Part shown: in pieces, positions 12,054-12,557 of the stretch | Numbering within the stretch: the first letter of the stretch is position 1 | How the letters are laid out: every line of letters begins with the position of its first letter | DNA from: Clostridia bacterium | GTDB lineage: Bacteria > Bacillota > Clostridia > Oscillospirales > Acutalibacteraceae | Direction of reading: 5' to 3' | Length of the DNA: 12,557 nucleotides | Assembly (NCBI GenBank): GCA_017442445.1 | Contig: JAFRZS010000157.1 | Location: 1 to 12,557, forward strand | Made by a program: the position numbers and the translations under genes | The notes under the pieces: model-generated | Told to the model about the DNA's origin: nothing | Database searches by the model: none | The model's input: only the letters and a program-made list of their open reading frames with translations

Positions 12054-12557
12054 TTATTCTCTTTCCTTTTCAAGATCTTCCAAAACTTCACGAAGGTCGG
12101 GGACAACCTTGTCAGCGCCAACTTCGTAAAGCTGTTTTTCATCAAAAGATGTTGTAACTGCAATCGCGGTCATACCTGCAGCTTTTGCAGCCTTAACACC
12201 TGAAAGTGCATCTTCAAAAACAACACAGTCTGAAGGTTCTTCACCTGCAGTTTTAGCCGCCTTCAAGAAAATTTCGGGATCGGGTTTTTTATTTTTAACA
12301 TCAGTACCCGTAATAAGTGCATCAAACTTTTCAGGAGAAACACCGATACATTCAATGTTTTTAAGTACCTTTACTCTGTCGGAAGCGGAAGCGACAGCTA
12401 ACTTATATCCCATAGCGGAAAGTGAGTCAATCATAACCTTTGACCAGGGATAAACAGCAACTCTTTCGGCCGCTTTTTCAAAATAAATTTCATAGGCACG
12501 GGCTTTCATTTTAAGGTCATATTCAACGCCGTAAATGTTTGCAACACCGCCGATGAA
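12054..12557 (-). CDS. HAD-superfamily hydrolase, beta-phosphoglucomutase-like (5' end outside window)
   Basis: The frame stays open to the edge of the window and reads FIGGVANIYGVEYDLK before the first internal methionine, so the start and the N-terminal DxD motif lie beyond 12557. Visible HAD features, counting from that methionine at 12507-12509: motif II VASASDR (about 39-45), motif III with the lysine in KNKKPDPEIF (about 73-82), and motif IV VVFEDALSGVKAAKAAGM (about 96-113). These, plus the helical cap segment, fit the beta-PGM/phosphatase-like subfamily of sugar phosphatases and mutases. The exact substrate cannot be told. It is probably transcribed with the ASKHA and ldhA-like genes (3 nt gap). 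Confidence 0.85.
   Translation of the reverse strand, partial: FIGGVANIYGVEYDLKMKARAYEIYFEKAAERVAVYPWSKVMIDSLSAMGYKLAVASASDRVKVLKNIECIGVSPEKFDALITGTDVKNKKPDPEIFLKAAKTAGEEPSDCVVFEDALSGVKAAKAAGMTAIAVTTSFDEKQLYEVGADKVVPDLREVLEDLEKERE

Overview
The window is an AT-rich bacterial chromosomal segment. The gene order rpsK-rpsD-rpoA-rplQ, the four-cysteine ribosomal protein S4, strong AGGAGG-type ribosome binding sites, sigma-A-type promoters and a GAAC-N4-GTTC (LexA-type) box all point to a Gram-positive anaerobe of the class Clostridia. A Ruminococcaceae/Oscillospiraceae-like organism is my best guess. Nothing in the window names a species, and I see no phage, insertion sequence or CRISPR array.

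Layout. (1) Positions 1-2350, plus strand: the end of the alpha ribosomal operon (rpsK 3' end, rpsD, rpoA, rplQ), closed by a 15-bp-stem intrinsic terminator. (2) 2351-2846: no protein gene, but two tandem copies of what looks like one small-RNA unit. Each copy has its own TTGTAA-17-TATAGT promoter, a long rod-like hairpin and an identical TTCG-loop terminator. (3) 2847-3206, plus strand: an orphan 119-aa protein whose ribosome binding site begins 5 nt after the T-tract of the second small RNA. (4) 9034 down to 3251, minus strand: a tightly packed seven-gene operon starting from a TTGTAA-17-TATAAT promoter. In transcription order it holds an LCP-like membrane protein, a membrane-anchored transglutaminase-like protein, folE, folP, folB, folK and a GH28-like beta-helix protein. 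(5) 9416-9159, minus strand: an 85-aa single-span membrane protein behind a promoter carrying a LexA-type box, with its own terminator. A second, perfect-consensus promoter flanked by direct repeats lies further upstream. (6) 12557 down to 9617, minus strand: a HAD hydrolase (5' end outside the window), a ferredoxin/ASKHA corrinoid-activator-like protein and a D-lactate dehydrogenase.

How the genes work together. The fol genes supply GTP cyclohydrolase I, dihydroneopterin aldolase, HPPK and dihydropteroate synthase, so the operon covers GTP to dihydropteroate except the dihydroneopterin-triphosphate dephosphorylation step. The two envelope proteins ahead of it and the beta-helix protein behind it have no known link to folate.

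Most notable: the tandem small-RNA pair (sequence-conserved ends, diverged middle that still pairs), the possibility that its second copy works as an attenuator for the orphan gene, and the probable SOS control of the 85-aa membrane protein. All functional calls come from reading the sequence; no database search was run.
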